Source: Pseudomonas deceptionensis
GTDB taxonomy: Bacteria > Pseudomonadota > Gammaproteobacteria > Pseudomonadales > Pseudomonadaceae
Length of the DNA stretch: 64,000 nucleotides
Assembly: GCF_900106095.1 (NCBI RefSeq)
Contig: NZ_FNUD01000002.1
Location: 4,299,501-4,363,500, forward strand
Direction of reading: 5' to 3'
Shown: one piece after another, positions 1 to 8,614 of the stretch
Numbering within the stretch: the first letter of the stretch is position 1
How the letters are laid out: every line of letters starts with the position of its first letter
Made by a program: the position numbers and the translations under genes
The notes under the pieces: model-generated
Database searches by the model: none
Seen by the model: only the letters and a program-made list of their open reading frames with translations
What the model was told of the DNA's origin: nothing

Positions 1-245
1 ACGGCCACGTCCAAATCGCGTCCGGTCTCAATCATGGCACCGGGGGTGAAGTCAGTCGCCGGGCGTTCGGTCAGGGCAAAGGCCCGCGCCGGAAAGCTGT
101 CACCAAACACCGGCATCGAGCGGGCCTGTTCCAGGTCACGCTGAAACCCGTTGGTCGAGATGTTCGCCAGATTGTTGGCATGCGCCTTTTGCGCCAGTGC
201 GTTCTGACTGGCGCCGGTCATTGCCACATAAAGGTACTTGTCCAC
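1..245 (-). CDS. flgF: Flagellar basal-body rod protein FlgF, 5' part only
   Basis: The first 81 codons of FlgF, a proximal rod component exported through the flagellar type III apparatus; the gene runs off the left edge. The start is the GTG at 245-243, giving MDKYLYVAMTGASQN followed by the NLANISTNGF signature near residues 25-34 that is shared by flagellar rod and hook proteins. Starting at the internal ATG (222) would remove the conserved N-terminus. A sigma-54-type promoter lies 56 bases upstream, so flgF appears to be the first gene of its operon (normally flgFGHIJKL), separate from flgBCDE. Identity is by family recognition; only the N-terminal domain can be seen. Confidence 0.93.
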   Translation of the reverse strand, partial: MDKYLYVAMTGASQNALAQKAHANNLANISTNGFQRDLEQARSMPVFGDSFPARAFALTERPATDFTPGAMIETGRDLDVA

Positions 246-300
246 AGTCTTTCCTCTGTCTGACGGACGCTTGCCGCCCACCGCTGTACTCCAATGGCTA

Positions 301-318
301 AAGCAATTTGCGCACCAA
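301..318 (-). promoter_or_regulatory. Sigma-54-type promoter of flgF
   Basis: Minus strand reads TTGGTGCGCAAATTGCTT, a match to the -24/-12 consensus TGGCACG-N4-TTGC with GG and GC exactly 10 bases apart. The predicted start of transcription is about 40 bases upstream of the flgF GTG. Middle flagellar genes of Pseudomonas are known to use RpoN with FleQ or FleR, so the placement fits. Confidence 0.6.
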
Positions 319-458
319 CTTTATTTTGACGCTGCGAAAGGCCGCATTGACTGGGCGGGTGGCTGATTTCGGAATGAGGACAGAGCAGCAAAAGACGAGA
401 ATACGGCGGGGTTCTGCCGGTAGCGGCAAGGCATGGTCTGCCAGACAACGCAAAACCT

Positions 459-509
459 GTGGGAGCGAGCCTGCTCGCGAAGGCCATTCGCGCGCAGGCT
501 CGCTCCCAC
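459..509. repeat. REP palindrome, GTGGGAGCGAGC family, copy 1
   Basis: Inverted pair of the 20-base unit GTGGGAGCGAGCCTGCTCGC, with arms 459-479 and 485-509. It lies just past the phhR stop codon, between phhR and the flgF promoter. Same family as the copies at 2111, 9085, 10800, 24494, 28596 and 54523. Confidence 0.85.
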
Positions 510-513
510 GGCT

Positions 514-2073
514 CTACTGCTTAGCCTTGATAATGTCGTACTCGCGCAGTTTGTTGGCGATGGTGGTGTGGGAAACCCCCAGCCGCTTGCCCAGCAATCG
601 GCTACTCGGGTGCTCGGAATACAGCTGCTCCAGCACCGCCTTCTCGAAACGCCCGACAATCTGGTCCAGGCCGCCTTCCAGCGAGAACTCGCCCAGCGGC
701 TGGCGCACGCCGTAGTCCGGCAGGCGGATATGCTCGGCTTTGACCACCCCGCCATCACACAGCGACACCGCCTGAAACAGCACGTTTTCCAGTTGGCGCA
801 CGTTACCCGGCCAGTGGTAGTGGCTCAACCGATCCATCGCGGCAGGCGCCAGGCGGGGCAGCGGGCAACCGATCTGTCGGCTGGCCTGATCCAGAAAGTG
901 CTCGACCAAAGGCTCCAGCCCGTCCAGGCAATCGCGCAGCGGCGGGATATGCAGCGACAACACGTTCAGCCGGTGGTACAGGTCCTGGCGGAACTCGCCC
1001 CGGGCGCACAACTCGGACAGGTCGACCTGAGTGGCGCACATCACCCGCACATCGAGGTAGACCTCTTCATCGCTGCCGACCCGCCGGAAGCAACCGTCCT
1101 GCAAAAAGCGCAGCAGCTTGACCTGCAAACGCGGGCTCATTTCGCCTACACCATCGAGAAACAACGTACCGCCCGCTGTCAGTTCCAGCAGGCCGAGCTT
1201 GCCTTCGGCCCGCGCGCCTTCAAACGCCCCCGGGCCGTACCCGAACAGCTCGGTTTCAGCCATCGACTCGGGCAGCCCTGCGCAGTTGAGCGCCATCAGC
1301 GGCGACTGGCCACGGGGGCTGGCCAGGTGACAGGCGCGGGCCAGCAGTTCTTTGCCGGTGCCGGTTTCGCCTTCTATTAATAGCGGCGCGTCCAGGGGCG
1401 CCATGCGCCGGGCTTCACGCACCACAGCGGCCATGACTTTAGAGCTCTGGAAGATGCTGTCAAAACCGCGCAACTCCTGCTTGCGCACGTTGTAGATCTG
1501 CTCGCCCACGCGGTCAGCGCGGTGCAGGGTCAGGACGGCGCCGGCCATGGCCTCGCTTTCATCATGTTCCAGTTGCAGTGGCGCGATATCGGCCAGGTAC
1601 ACCAGCCCCTTGATCTTGACCCGCAAGCCATTGATCCGCGACTTGTTGGCCCGCACCAGCTCGGGCAGGTCGAAGTCTTCGGCATAACGCGACAGGGAAA
1701 TACCCGGCACTTCATCGACCCGCACCCCCAGCAACTGCGCCGCCGCACGGTTGGCGGCAACAATGCAGCCCCCCATGTCGATGGACAGCACCGGAAACTC
1801 CAACGCCCCTAGTAAGGCATTGAGCTCCATATGCCGTCGCTCGCTGGGCATCAAACCTACGCGTTTGACCCCAAACACCCCGGCAATGGTTTCAAATTTC
1901 GGGCGCATGGCCTGGAATTGCAGGTTGATCAAGTTCGGGCAGTACAGATAAATCGCGTTGCCCTGATCTCCCCCGACCTCCCCCCGCTTCACGTTGATGC
2001 CATAGGCAACCAGCAGATTGAGAATGTCGCGAAGGATGCCAATCCGGTTTTGGCAGTGAACTTTGATACGCAT
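514..2073 (-). CDS. phhR: TyrR-family regulator of aromatic amino acid catabolism PhhR
   Basis: 519 residues, the usual PhhR length. Domains: N-terminal ACT domain (1-70), PAS domain (about 80-150), AAA+ central domain (205-430), C-terminal HTH of the Fis type (480-515). Walker A GETGTGKE is at 235-242. Two motifs needed by true sigma-54 activators are altered: the GAFTGA loop reads GAFEGA (282-287), and Walker B reads LFLDGVGE (304-311), lacking the usual acidic residue after the Asp. This resembles TyrR, which acts with sigma-70. The start at 2073 (MRIKVHCQNRIG) is chosen because the ACT domain begins there; the frame is open further upstream through a REP. Divergent from phhABC, which it is known to activate in Pseudomonas in response to Phe/Tyr. 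Confidence 0.93.
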   Translation of the reverse strand: MRIKVHCQNRIGILRDILNLLVAYGINVKRGEVGGDQGNAIYLYCPNLINLQFQAMRPKFETIAGVFGVKRVGLMPSERRHMELNALLGALEFPVLSIDMGGCIVAANRAAAQLLGVRVDEVPGISLSRYAEDFDLPELVRANKSRINGLRVKIKGLVYLADIAPLQLEHDESEAMAGAVLTLHRADRVGEQIYNVRKQELRGFDSIFQSSKVMAAVVREARRMAPLDAPLLIEGETGTGKELLARACHLASPRGQSPLMALNCAGLPESMAETELFGYGPGAFEGARAEGKLGLLELTAGGTLFLDGVGEMSPRLQVKLLRFLQDGCFRRVGSDEEVYLDVRVMCATQVDLSELCARGEFRQDLYHRLNVLSLHIPPLRDCLDGLEPLVEHFLDQASRQIGCPLPRLAPAAMDRLSHYHWPGNVRQLENVLFQAVSLCDGGVVKAEHIRLPDYGVRQPLGEFSLEGGLDQIVGRFEKAVLEQLYSEHPSSRLLGKRLGVSHTTIANKLREYDIIKAKQ

Positions 2074-2110
2074 GGGCAGGGCTCGGGAATAACTAACAAT
2101 GGAGATCCAG

Positions 2111-2174
2111 TGTGGGAGCGAGCGTGCTCGCGAAGGCCTCAAGAGCGCCTTTCGCGAGCAGGCTCGCTCCCACA
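2111..2174. repeat. REP palindrome, copy 2
   Basis: TGTGGGAGCGAGCGTGCTCG paired with CGAGCAGGCTCGCTCCCACA, separated by about 20 bases. It lies only 37 bases upstream of the phhR start, in the divergent phhR-phhA region. One arm has C to G at the centre (GAGCGTGC). Confidence 0.85.
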
Positions 2175-2216
2175 GAGAAGTTTTCCTACTTCAGGGGCAT
2201 TTCGTCGTCACGATTT

Positions 2217-2239
2217 TGTGACAGTTTTGCTGTCGCACA
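2217..2239. promoter_or_regulatory. Imperfect palindrome in the phhR-phhA intergenic region
   Basis: TGTGACAG-TTTTG-CTGTCGCACA, a 23-base imperfect dyad midway between phhR and phhA and about 75 bases upstream of the candidate phhA promoter. It does not match the TGTAAA-N6-TTTACA TyrR-box well, so assigning it to PhhR is only a guess. Confidence 0.3.
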
Positions 2240-2311
2240 CTCAAGAATGACAGCCAAACCCTCAGTGCGTAACGAATACTTTACGAATAACGAGCATCAT
2301 CCCAGCATTAC

Positions 2312-2327
2312 TGGCTTTAGGCTAGCT
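2312..2327 (+). promoter_or_regulatory. Candidate sigma-54 promoter of phhABC
   Basis: TGGCTTTAGGCTAGCT has GG and GC separated by 10 bases, with TGGC at the -24 side. It would start transcription about 70 bases before phhA. RpoN-dependent phhA expression is known in P. aeruginosa. However, this PhhR has altered GAFTGA and Walker B motifs, which argues against simple sigma-54 activation here, so the site is uncertain. Confidence 0.4.
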
Positions 2328-2407
2328 GCATGCAGCAATCACTTGGGGTATCACTAAGGCATCGCACAACACCGAATAATAAAAACGATTTCCTTGCGGA
2401 GAGCATC

Positions 2408-3199
2408 ATGAAGCAAACGAAATACGTCGCCCGTGAGCCGGATGCCAGTGGCTTTATCGACTACACACCTGGCGAACACGCGGTGTGGAACACACTGATT
2501 ACCCGTCAGCTGAAGCTGCTGGAAGGCCGCGCCTGCCCAGAGTACATGCAAGGCATCGAAAAGCTGGGCCTGCCCCACGACCGCATCCCGCAACTGAGTG
2601 AAATCAACCAGGTACTGGGTGCCACCACTGGCTGGCAAGTTGCCCGCGTTCCTGCACTGATCCCCTTCCAGACCTTCTTTGAATTGCTCGCCAATAAGCA
2701 ATTCCCGGTAGCGACCTTTATTCGTACCCCCGAAGAGCTGGATTACCTGCAAGAGCCGGATATTTTCCACGAAATTTTCGGCCACTGCCCGCTGCTGACC
2801 AACCCGTGGTTTGCCGAGTTCACCCACACCTACGGCAAGCTGGGGCTGCAAGCGAGCAAGGAGCAACGGGTATACCTGGCCCGCCTGTACTGGATGACCA
2901 TCGAGTTCGGTCTGGTCGACACGCCAGAAGGCAAACGCATCTATGGCGGCGGGATTCTTTCGTCGCCCAAAGAAACGGTTTACAGCCTGTCGTCAGAGCC
3001 GGAACATCAGGCCTTCGATCCGCTGGAAGCCATGCGCACGCCGTACCGCATCGATATTTTGCAGCCGCTGTACTTTGTCCTGCCGGACTTGAAGCGACTG
3101 TTCGACCTTGCCCACGAAGACATCATGGGCATGGTAGAAAAAGGCATGACCATGGGCCTGCACGCGCCAAAGTTCGCGCCTAAACCGAAAGCGGCATAA
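2408..3199 (+). CDS. phhA: Phenylalanine 4-monooxygenase PhhA
   Basis: 263 residues. Hydroxylates L-phenylalanine to L-tyrosine with tetrahydropterin and O2 in the cytoplasm. The non-haem iron facial triad is visible: HEIFGH at 121-126 (H121, H126) and E166 in the TIEFGLV segment. The ATG at 2408 is preceded by GCGGAGAGCATC; an in-frame ATG at 2330 lies inside the leader and lacks a ribosome site. First gene of phhABC; PhhB, which recycles the pterin cofactor, follows after 45 bases. Confidence 0.97.
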   Translation: MKQTKYVAREPDASGFIDYTPGEHAVWNTLITRQLKLLEGRACPEYMQGIEKLGLPHDRIPQLSEINQVLGATTGWQVARVPALIPFQTFFELLANKQFPVATFIRTPEELDYLQEPDIFHEIFGHCPLLTNPWFAEFTHTYGKLGLQASKEQRVYLARLYWMTIEFGLVDTPEGKRIYGGGILSSPKETVYSLSSEPEHQAFDPLEAMRTPYRIDILQPLYFVLPDLKRLFDLAHEDIMGMVEKGMTMGLHAPKFAPKPKAA

Positions 3200-3244
3200 C
3201 ACGTCTTTTTACACATCAATAAAAACTGAATTCAGGAATCCACC

Positions 3245-3601
3245 ATGAACGCACTGAACCAAGCCCACTGCGAAGCCTGCCGCGCCGATGCTCCACAGGT
3301 CAGCGACGAAGAACTGCCGGTACTGATCAAACAGATTCCGGATTGGAACATCGAAGTTCGCGACGGCATCATGCAGCTGGAAAAGGTCTTTCTGTTCAAG
3401 AACTTCAAATTCGCACTGGCCTTCACCAATGCCGTGGGCGAAATCGCAGAAGCCGAAGGCCATCACCCGGGCCTGCTGACCGAGTGGGGCTCGGTGACCG
3501 TGACCTGGTGGAGCCACTCGATCAAAGGCCTGCACCGCAACGATTTCATCATGGCCGCGCGCACTGACGAAGTCGCCAAAACCGCAGAAGGCCGCAAGTA
3601 A
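3245..3601 (+). CDS. phhB: Pterin-4a-carbinolamine dehydratase PhhB
   Basis: 118 residues. Dehydrates 4a-hydroxytetrahydropterin formed by PhhA, allowing reduction back to the active cofactor; in P. aeruginosa it is also needed for PhhA production. Family signature: the [20 protein letters not shown] region (about 76-95) with the paired His residues of the PCD active site, then [13 protein letters not shown]. Its TAA shares one base with the phhC ATG (TAATG), which implies translational coupling. Confidence 0.96.
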   Translation: MNALNQAHCEACRADAPQVSDEELPVLIKQIPDWNIEVRDGIMQLEKVFLFKNFKFALAFTNAVGEIAEAEGHHPGLLTEWGSVTVTWWSHSIKGLHRNDFIMAARTDEVAKTAEGRK

Positions 3602-4797
3602 TGCACTTTGCAGCCATTGGGCGGGTGCCGGGCGACCCGATCCTCGGTTTGATGGATGCCTACCAGCAGGACAGCAACCCGGACAAGTTCGACCTGGGCG
3701 TGGGCGTCTACAAGGACGCCAATGGCCTGACGCCGATCTTGCAGTCGGTCAAGAAAGCCGAACAGCGCCTGGTTGACCAGCAACTGACCAAAACCTATAT
3801 CGGCGGTCATGGCGACAGCCGCTTTGGGCAACTGATCAGCGAACTGGTACTGGGTGAGGGTTCGCCGCTGCTGGCGGGCAAACGTGCGGGAGCCACCCAA
3901 ACCCCGGGCGGCACCGGTGCGTTGCGCCTGAGCGCCGACTTCATCGCGCAATGCCTGCCGGGCCGGGGCATCTGGCTGAGCGATCCGACATGGCCGATCC
4001 ATGAAACCATCTTTGCCGCTGCCGGGCTGAAGATCAGCCACTACCCCTACGTGGGCCGCGACAACAAGCTCAACGTTGCGGCGATGCTCCAGGCACTGGA
4101 ACACGCACCAAAAGGCGATGTGGTACTGCTTCACGCCTGCTGCCACAACCCGACCGGTTTCGACCTGTCCCGGGCTGACTGGCTGCAGGTGCTGGAGGTG
4201 GTACGCCGTCGCGAGCTGCTGCCGCTGATCGACTTCGCTTATCAGGGCTTCGGTGACGGCCTGCAGGAAGATGCCTGGTCGACTCGCCTGTTCGCCAGCG
4301 AATTGCCGGAAGTGCTGATCACCAGCTCATGCTCGAAGAACTTCGGCCTGTACCGCGAGCGGGTTGGCGCCTTGATCGTGTGTGCCAATGATGCCGAAAA
4401 GCTGACGGATATCCGCAGCCAGCTGGCCTACCTGGCGCGCAACCTGTGGTCCAACCCGCCGGATCATGGTGCGGCGGTAGTCGCGACCATCCTTGGCGAT
4501 GCAGCGCTTAAAAACCTGTGGATCGACGAAGTGGAGGCCATGCGCAGCCGCATCGCGCAATTACGCAGCGGGCTTGTAGAAGCACTGGCGCCATTCGGGC
4601 TGGCCGAACATTTCGCTCATATCAATGAGCAACGCGGGATGTTTTCTTACACCGGCCTGACCCAGGAACAAGTCCAGTTGTTGCGCGAGAAGCACAGCGT
4701 CTACATGGTCGGTTCTGGCCGCGCCAACATGGCCGGCGTCGACGGCACCCGCCTGAGCCTGCTGGCCAAGGCGATTGCGCAGGTCTGCACCCGCTGA
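3601..4797 (+). CDS. phhC: Aromatic amino acid aminotransferase PhhC
   Basis: 398-residue fold-type I PLP enzyme of the AspC/TyrB group. It transaminates the tyrosine made by PhhA to 4-hydroxyphenylpyruvate, feeding homogentisate degradation. Visible motifs: the HNPTG substrate/PLP loop (182-186), DFAYQGFGDG (211-220), and the Schiff-base lysine K246 in SSCSKNFGLYRERVG. The C-terminal Arg for the substrate carboxylate lies in the GSGRANMAG segment. Starts on the last base of the phhB stop codon. Confidence 0.94.
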   Translation: MHFAAIGRVPGDPILGLMDAYQQDSNPDKFDLGVGVYKDANGLTPILQSVKKAEQRLVDQQLTKTYIGGHGDSRFGQLISELVLGEGSPLLAGKRAGATQTPGGTGALRLSADFIAQCLPGRGIWLSDPTWPIHETIFAAAGLKISHYPYVGRDNKLNVAAMLQALEHAPKGDVVLLHACCHNPTGFDLSRADWLQVLEVVRRRELLPLIDFAYQGFGDGLQEDAWSTRLFASELPEVLITSSCSKNFGLYRERVGALIVCANDAEKLTDIRSQLAYLARNLWSNPPDHGAAVVATILGDAALKNLWIDEVEAMRSRIAQLRSGLVEALAPFGLAEHFAHINEQRGMFSYTGLTQEQVQLLREKHSVYMVGSGRANMAGVDGTRLSLLAKAIAQVCTR

Positions 4798-4803
4798 TCC
4801 CTC

Positions 4804-4903
4804 TGTAGCCGCTGCCGAAGGCTGCGATAAGGGCCGCAGGACCTTCACTCTTGAACAAGAGCGACCCCTGCGGGCTCGATCGCAGCCTGCGGCAGCGGCT
4901 ACA
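4804..4903. repeat. Long palindrome, TGTAGCCGCTGCCGAAGGCT family, copy 1
   Basis: TGTAGCCGCTGCCGAAGGCT at the left pairs with AGCCTGCGGCAGCGGCTACA at the right, with a second inner pair around GGCCGCAGGACC. It lies directly after phhC and may fold as a transcript-end structure. A second REP-like family in this window, with related copies at 17883 and 46674 and half copies at 20179 and 28560. Confidence 0.75.
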
Positions 4904-5033
4904 CACGCCGTTCGCACCTCAAGATATAAAATTCGATACAAATCCCCCCAGACGCAATAAAAAGACAAATTGTCACACTCTGTCCTGTATCCTTAGCAAG
5001 CTACTTAAAACACACCTTGCGAGGAGCGCGACG

Positions 5034-5165
5034 ATGCACGAGATCCCAAACCTCCCCTTCCCAAGCCTGCACGAAACTCAGCAGCCAAACCCGCAACACT
5101 CCAGCGGTGAAAACACCGCACTGGATGAGGCACCAGAAAGCCTCCAGGCCGACAGCGAAGACTGA
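5034..5165 (+). CDS. Small acidic protein, 43 residues, function unknown
   Basis: ATG at 5034 with a strong ribosome site (GAGGAGCGCGACG, GAGGAG 7 bases before the start). The product has no membrane segment and looks disordered: Pro/Asn/Gln-rich middle and an acidic end (LDEAPESLQADSED). It stands alone between phhC and the next small gene and is followed by a near-perfect palindrome. I do not recognise the family. The ribosome site and defined 3' hairpin are the support for it being real. Confidence 0.55.
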   Translation: MHEIPNLPFPSLHETQQPNPQHSSGENTALDEAPESLQADSED

Positions 5166-5175
5166 CGGCTCACAA

Positions 5176-5216
5176 TCAGACGGTGCGAAAAGCAGCCTGT
5201 TTTTCACACCGTCTGA
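5176..5216. terminator. Stem-loop after the 43-residue gene
   Basis: TCAGACGGTG-CGAAAA pairs with TTTTC-ACACCGTCTGA around a short loop. The stem is long and nearly symmetric but has no U-tract outside the stem, so it could be a processing or stability element rather than an intrinsic terminator. Confidence 0.4.
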
Positions 5217-5254
5217 CACAATCGTTCCACCCCCCTCTACCCCCGGATCTAAGC

Positions 5255-5431
5255 GTGACTGACACTTTCAGCGAAACCCAAGCCAGCGTTCTGATCGGCA
5301 CCGCCGAAAAAATGATCGACCTGTGGGAGCGCCTCAGCCCCGAAAAGCAAGCAACGTTGCTCAAGCGTTTCGGCACCCAGGAAAATGCCCTGGCTGCCTT
5401 GATCGCGACACAATTGGTAGCACCACTGTAA
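5255..5431 (+). CDS. Small helical protein, 58 residues, function unknown
   Basis: Proposed start GTG 5255, giving MTDTFSETQASVLIGTAEKM and then DLWERLSPEKQATLLKRFGTQENALAALIATQL. The composition predicts two or three amphipathic helices and no membrane segment. No good ribosome site precedes the GTG; the frame is open back to 5183, but that would start inside the preceding palindrome. It ends 36 bases before the MFS gene and may be co-transcribed with it. Family not recognised. Confidence 0.45.
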   Translation: MTDTFSETQASVLIGTAEKMIDLWERLSPEKQATLLKRFGTQENALAALIATQLVAPL

Positions 5432-5467
5432 TCTGCACCCAACCGCTCCCCGCAGGACCCCTACCCC

Positions 5468-6655
5468 ATGCCTGACACTCAGCGCCCTATGGCGATCACG
5501 CTACAAGTGGTTTCCATTGTTCTGTTCACTTTTATCGGCTACCTGAATATCGGCATCCCGCTGGCCGTTCTGCCCGGTTACGTCCACAACCACCTCGGTT
5601 TCGGCACCGTCATCGCCGGGCTGGTGATCAGCGTGCAATATCTGGCCACGTTGCTGAGCCGCCCTTACGCCAGCCGCATCATCGACAACCTGGGCAGCAA
5701 GCGCGCCGTGATGTATGGCTTGGCGGGCTGCGGCTTGAGTGGCGTATTGATGCTGGCATCCAGCTGGACCTCGGCGACGCCGGCCTTGAGCCTGACTTGC
5801 CTGCTGATCGGCCGGCTGGTGCTGGGCAGCGCGGAGAGCCTGGTGGGCTCCGGTTCCATCGGCTGGGGCATTGGCCGGGTAGGTGCACACAACACGGCCA
5901 AGGTGATTTCCTGGAACGGCATCGCCAGCTACGGCGCGATAGCCATTGGCGCGCCACTGGGCGTGCTGATGGTCAGCCATTGGGGCATGTGGAGCATGGG
6001 CGCGAGCATTATTGCGCTGGCGACCGTAGGTCTGCTGCTGGCCTGGCCCAAACGCGCCGCCCCTGTCGTCAGCGGCGTGCGCTTGCCGTTCCTGCATGTG
6101 CTGGGACGCGTTTTCCCCCACGGCGCCGGGCTGGCGCTGGGCTCGATCGGCTTTGGCACGATCGCGACTTTTATCACCCTGTACTACGCGACCAACCACT
6201 GGGAAAACGCAGTGCTGTGCCTGAGCCTGTTTGGCGCCAGCTTTATCGGCGCGCGACTGCTGTTCGGCAACCTGATCAACCGTATCGGCGGTTTTCGGGT
6301 GGCGATTGCCTGCCTGAGCGTCGAAACCCTGGGTTTGCTGTTGCTGTGGCTGGCGCCAAACCCGGAACTGGCCCTGGCGGGCGCGGCCTTGAGCGGTTTT
6401 GGCTTCTCGCTGGTATTCCCGGCGCTGGGCGTGGAGGCGGTGAACCTGGTACCCGCATCGAGCCGTGGCGCAGCCGTGGGTGCGTACTCGCTGTTTATCG
6501 ACCTGTCGCTGGGCATCACCGGCCCGCTGGTGGGCGCCGTGGCCGCAGGCTTTGGCTTTGCCTCGATCTTTCTGTTTGCGGCACTGGCGGCGTTTAGCGG
6601 ATTGCTGCTCAGTGTTTATCTGTATCGCCAGGCCAAACGCCAGCGATCAGCATAG
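5468..6655 (+). CDS. MFS transporter, YfcJ/YhhS group
   Basis: 395 residues with about 12 hydrophobic segments, so an inner-membrane secondary transporter. The opening [20 protein letters not shown], the loop [18 protein letters not shown] between segments 2 and 3 (the MFS motif A region) and [19 protein letters not shown] in segment 4 are characteristic of the E. coli YfcJ/YhhS subfamily. Substrate unknown; members have been linked to sugar or drug efflux. Ends 2 bases before the convergent arfB gene. Confidence 0.85.
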   Translation: MPDTQRPMAITLQVVSIVLFTFIGYLNIGIPLAVLPGYVHNHLGFGTVIAGLVISVQYLATLLSRPYASRIIDNLGSKRAVMYGLAGCGLSGVLMLASSWTSATPALSLTCLLIGRLVLGSAESLVGSGSIGWGIGRVGAHNTAKVISWNGIASYGAIAIGAPLGVLMVSHWGMWSMGASIIALATVGLLLAWPKRAAPVVSGVRLPFLHVLGRVFPHGAGLALGSIGFGTIATFITLYYATNHWENAVLCLSLFGASFIGARLLFGNLINRIGGFRVAIACLSVETLGLLLLWLAPNPELALAGAALSGFGFSLVFPALGVEAVNLVPASSRGAAVGAYSLFIDLSLGITGPLVGAVAAGFGFASIFLFAALAAFSGLLLSVYLYRQAKRQRSA

Positions 6656-6657
6656 AA

Positions 6658-7071
6658 CTAGAAATCTACCTTGCCCCGCCCGGCCTTGATGCTGCCGCGC
6701 TTGGTCTTGGACTCCAGACGTCGCTTCTTCGAACCCAGGGTGGGTTTGGTGGGGCGGCGTTTTTTTTCGACCTTGGTTGCACTGACGATCAACTCGACCA
6801 GACGCTCCAGCGCATCGGCACGGTTCTGTTCCTGGGTGCGATATTGCTGGGCCTTGATGATCAGCACGCCCTCGCCCGTGATCCGGCTGTCGCGTAGCGC
6901 CAGCAGCCGCTCCTTGTAAAACTCCGGCAGTGACGAATTGGGTATGTCGAAGCGCAAGTGCATGGCGCTTGAAACTTTATTGACGTTCTGCCCGCCCGCA
7001 CCTTGAGCGCGAATCGCCGTCAGCTCGATCTCGGCATCAGGGATGTGCACGTTGTTGGAAATCACCAGCAT
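6658..7071 (-). CDS. arfB: Alternative ribosome-rescue factor ArfB (peptidyl-tRNA hydrolase)
   Basis: 137 residues. ArfB releases nascent chains from ribosomes stalled on non-stop mRNA. The catalytic GGQ is at 26-28 within [15 protein letters not shown], and the C-terminal tail is strongly basic (KKRRPTKP ... [15 protein letters not shown]), matching the part that enters the empty mRNA channel. It lacks the codon-recognition domains of RF1/RF2. Start at ATG 7071 ([20 protein letters not shown]); the frame extends further upstream but family members begin here. Convergent with the MFS gene. Confidence 0.93.
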   Translation of the reverse strand: MLVISNNVHIPDAEIELTAIRAQGAGGQNVNKVSSAMHLRFDIPNSSLPEFYKERLLALRDSRITGEGVLIIKAQQYRTQEQNRADALERLVELIVSATKVEKKRRPTKPTLGSKKRRLESKTKRGSIKAGRGKVDF

Positions 7072-7116
7072 TGAAAATGGGTCCGTCTTCAGGGCCTGCA
7101 GGATACCCCACAAACA

Positions 7117-7144
7117 ACAAACCCGGCGCAATGGCCGGGTTTGT
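7117..7144 (-). terminator. Terminator of the aroP-type permease gene
   Basis: ACAAACCCGGC-loop-GCCGGGTTTGT, followed on the minus strand by TGTTTG. It lies 18 bases past the permease stop codon. Confidence 0.7.
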
Positions 7145-7161
7145 CGTGTTTACCGCCGAGC

Positions 7162-8583
7162 TTATTTAGCCGCTGAGCTGTAGGCCGCAGCCGATGCCTG
7201 CACCGCGCGCTTGTTTTTGACCAGGAAACACACCCACATGAAGACCACCCACACCGGAATCGCGTACACCGACACCCGGATACCCGGGATCAGCAGCATG
7301 ATCACCAGAATAAAGGCCACAAATGCCAGGCAGACGTAGTTGCCGTACGGATACCACAGTGCCTTGAACAGCGGCGTTTGTGCCGTTTTGTCCATGTGCT
7401 GGCGGAACTTGAGGTGCGAGAAGCTGATCATCGCCCAGTTGATCACCAGCGTGGCCACTACCAGCGACATCAGCAGTTCCAGCGCATCGTGAGGCATCAG
7501 GTAGTTGAGCAGCACCGCAATCACGGTCACCGCAGCCGACGCCAGGATCGAGTTGACCGGCACGCCGCGCTTGTCGATCTTGGCCAGCACTTTCGGGGCA
7601 TCGCCCTGCTGCGCCATGCCCAGCAACATGCGGCTGTTGCAGTAGGTACCGCTGTTGTACACCGACAACGCTGCGGTCAGGACCACAAAGTTGAGGATGT
7701 GCGCAGCGGTGTTGCTGCCCAGCATCGAGAATACTTGCACGAACGGACTGCTGCTGTAGCTGTCGCCACCGGCATTCAGGGTTTCAAGCAACGAGTCCCA
7801 CGGGGTCAGCGACAACAGGACTACCAGAGCACCGATGTAGAAAATCAGGATGCGGTAGATCACCTGATTGATCGCTTTAGGGATCACGGTGCGTGGCTTG
7901 TCGGCTTCTGCTGCGGTGAAACCGAGCATTTCCAGACCACCGAAGGAGAACATGATAAAGGCCATGGCCATGATCAGGCCGGTCGTCCCGTTCGGGAAGA
8001 AGCCGCCGTGTTCCCACAGGTTGCTGACCGATGCCTGAGGACCGCCGGTGCCGCTGACCAGCAGGTAGCTGCCCAGGGCGATCATGCCCACAATCGCCAC
8101 AACCTTGATAATCGCGAACCAGAACTCGGCCTCGCCGAACACTTTGACGTTGGTCAGGTTAATCAGGTTGATCAGGACAAAGAAGGCAGCTGCCGAAGCC
8201 CAGGTCGGGATCTCAGGCCACCAGTAGTGCACGTATTTACCGACGGCGGTCAGCTCTGACATGCCCACCAGGATGTACAGCACCCAGCAGTTCCAGCCCG
8301 ACATGAAGCCGGCAAAACCGCCCCAGTACTTGTGGGCAAAGTGGCTGAAAGAACCGGCTACCGGTTCTTCGACGATCATTTCACCCAGCTGGCGCATGAT
8401 CATGAACGCGATAAAGCCGCAGATCGCGTAGCCGAGGATCATCGACGGGCCGGCCGACTTCAGTACCCCGGCCGAACCGAGGAACAGGCCAGTACCAATC
8501 GCGCCACCGAGGGCTATCAGCTGGATATGACGATTTTTCAGGCCGCGTTTAAGCTCGCCCGAATGCGAGGTATTTCCACTCAT
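7162..8583 (-). CDS. aroP: Aromatic amino acid permease, AroP/PheP type
   Basis: 473-residue amino acid-polyamine-organocation permease with 12 membrane segments. The start MSGNTSHSGELKRGLKNRHI followed by IALGGAIGTGLFLGSAGV (segment 1, the consensus unwound helix) and the downstream VEEPVAGSFSHFAHKYWGGF are very close to E. coli AroP, which imports Phe, Tyr and Trp with protons. Start chosen at ATG 8583; the upstream in-frame start at 8601 has no better ribosome site. Unusually long leader (8584-8855) with a cloverleaf-like RNA and a short reading frame. Substrate preference among aromatic amino acids cannot be read from sequence. Confidence 0.85.
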   Translation of the reverse strand: MSGNTSHSGELKRGLKNRHIQLIALGGAIGTGLFLGSAGVLKSAGPSMILGYAICGFIAFMIMRQLGEMIVEEPVAGSFSHFAHKYWGGFAGFMSGWNCWVLYILVGMSELTAVGKYVHYWWPEIPTWASAAAFFVLINLINLTNVKVFGEAEFWFAIIKVVAIVGMIALGSYLLVSGTGGPQASVSNLWEHGGFFPNGTTGLIMAMAFIMFSFGGLEMLGFTAAEADKPRTVIPKAINQVIYRILIFYIGALVVLLSLTPWDSLLETLNAGGDSYSSSPFVQVFSMLGSNTAAHILNFVVLTAALSVYNSGTYCNSRMLLGMAQQGDAPKVLAKIDKRGVPVNSILASAAVTVIAVLLNYLMPHDALELLMSLVVATLVINWAMISFSHLKFRQHMDKTAQTPLFKALWYPYGNYVCLAFVAFILVIMLLIPGIRVSVYAIPVWVVFMWVCFLVKNKRAVQASAAAYSSAAK

Positions 8584-8614
8584 TGAAAAGGTCCCACACA
8601 AGGTTTGATGTCAT

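Noticed and set aside
433..1380. Long plus-strand open frame opposite phhR
   Set aside because: Lies wholly antisense to PhhR, Gln/His/Leu-rich composition typical of the complement of a GC-rich gene, no ribosome site.
4920..5000. Promoter TTGTCA ... TTAGCA before the 43-residue gene
   Set aside because: -10 match is poor (TTAGCA) and other spacings give no better box; not strong enough to list.
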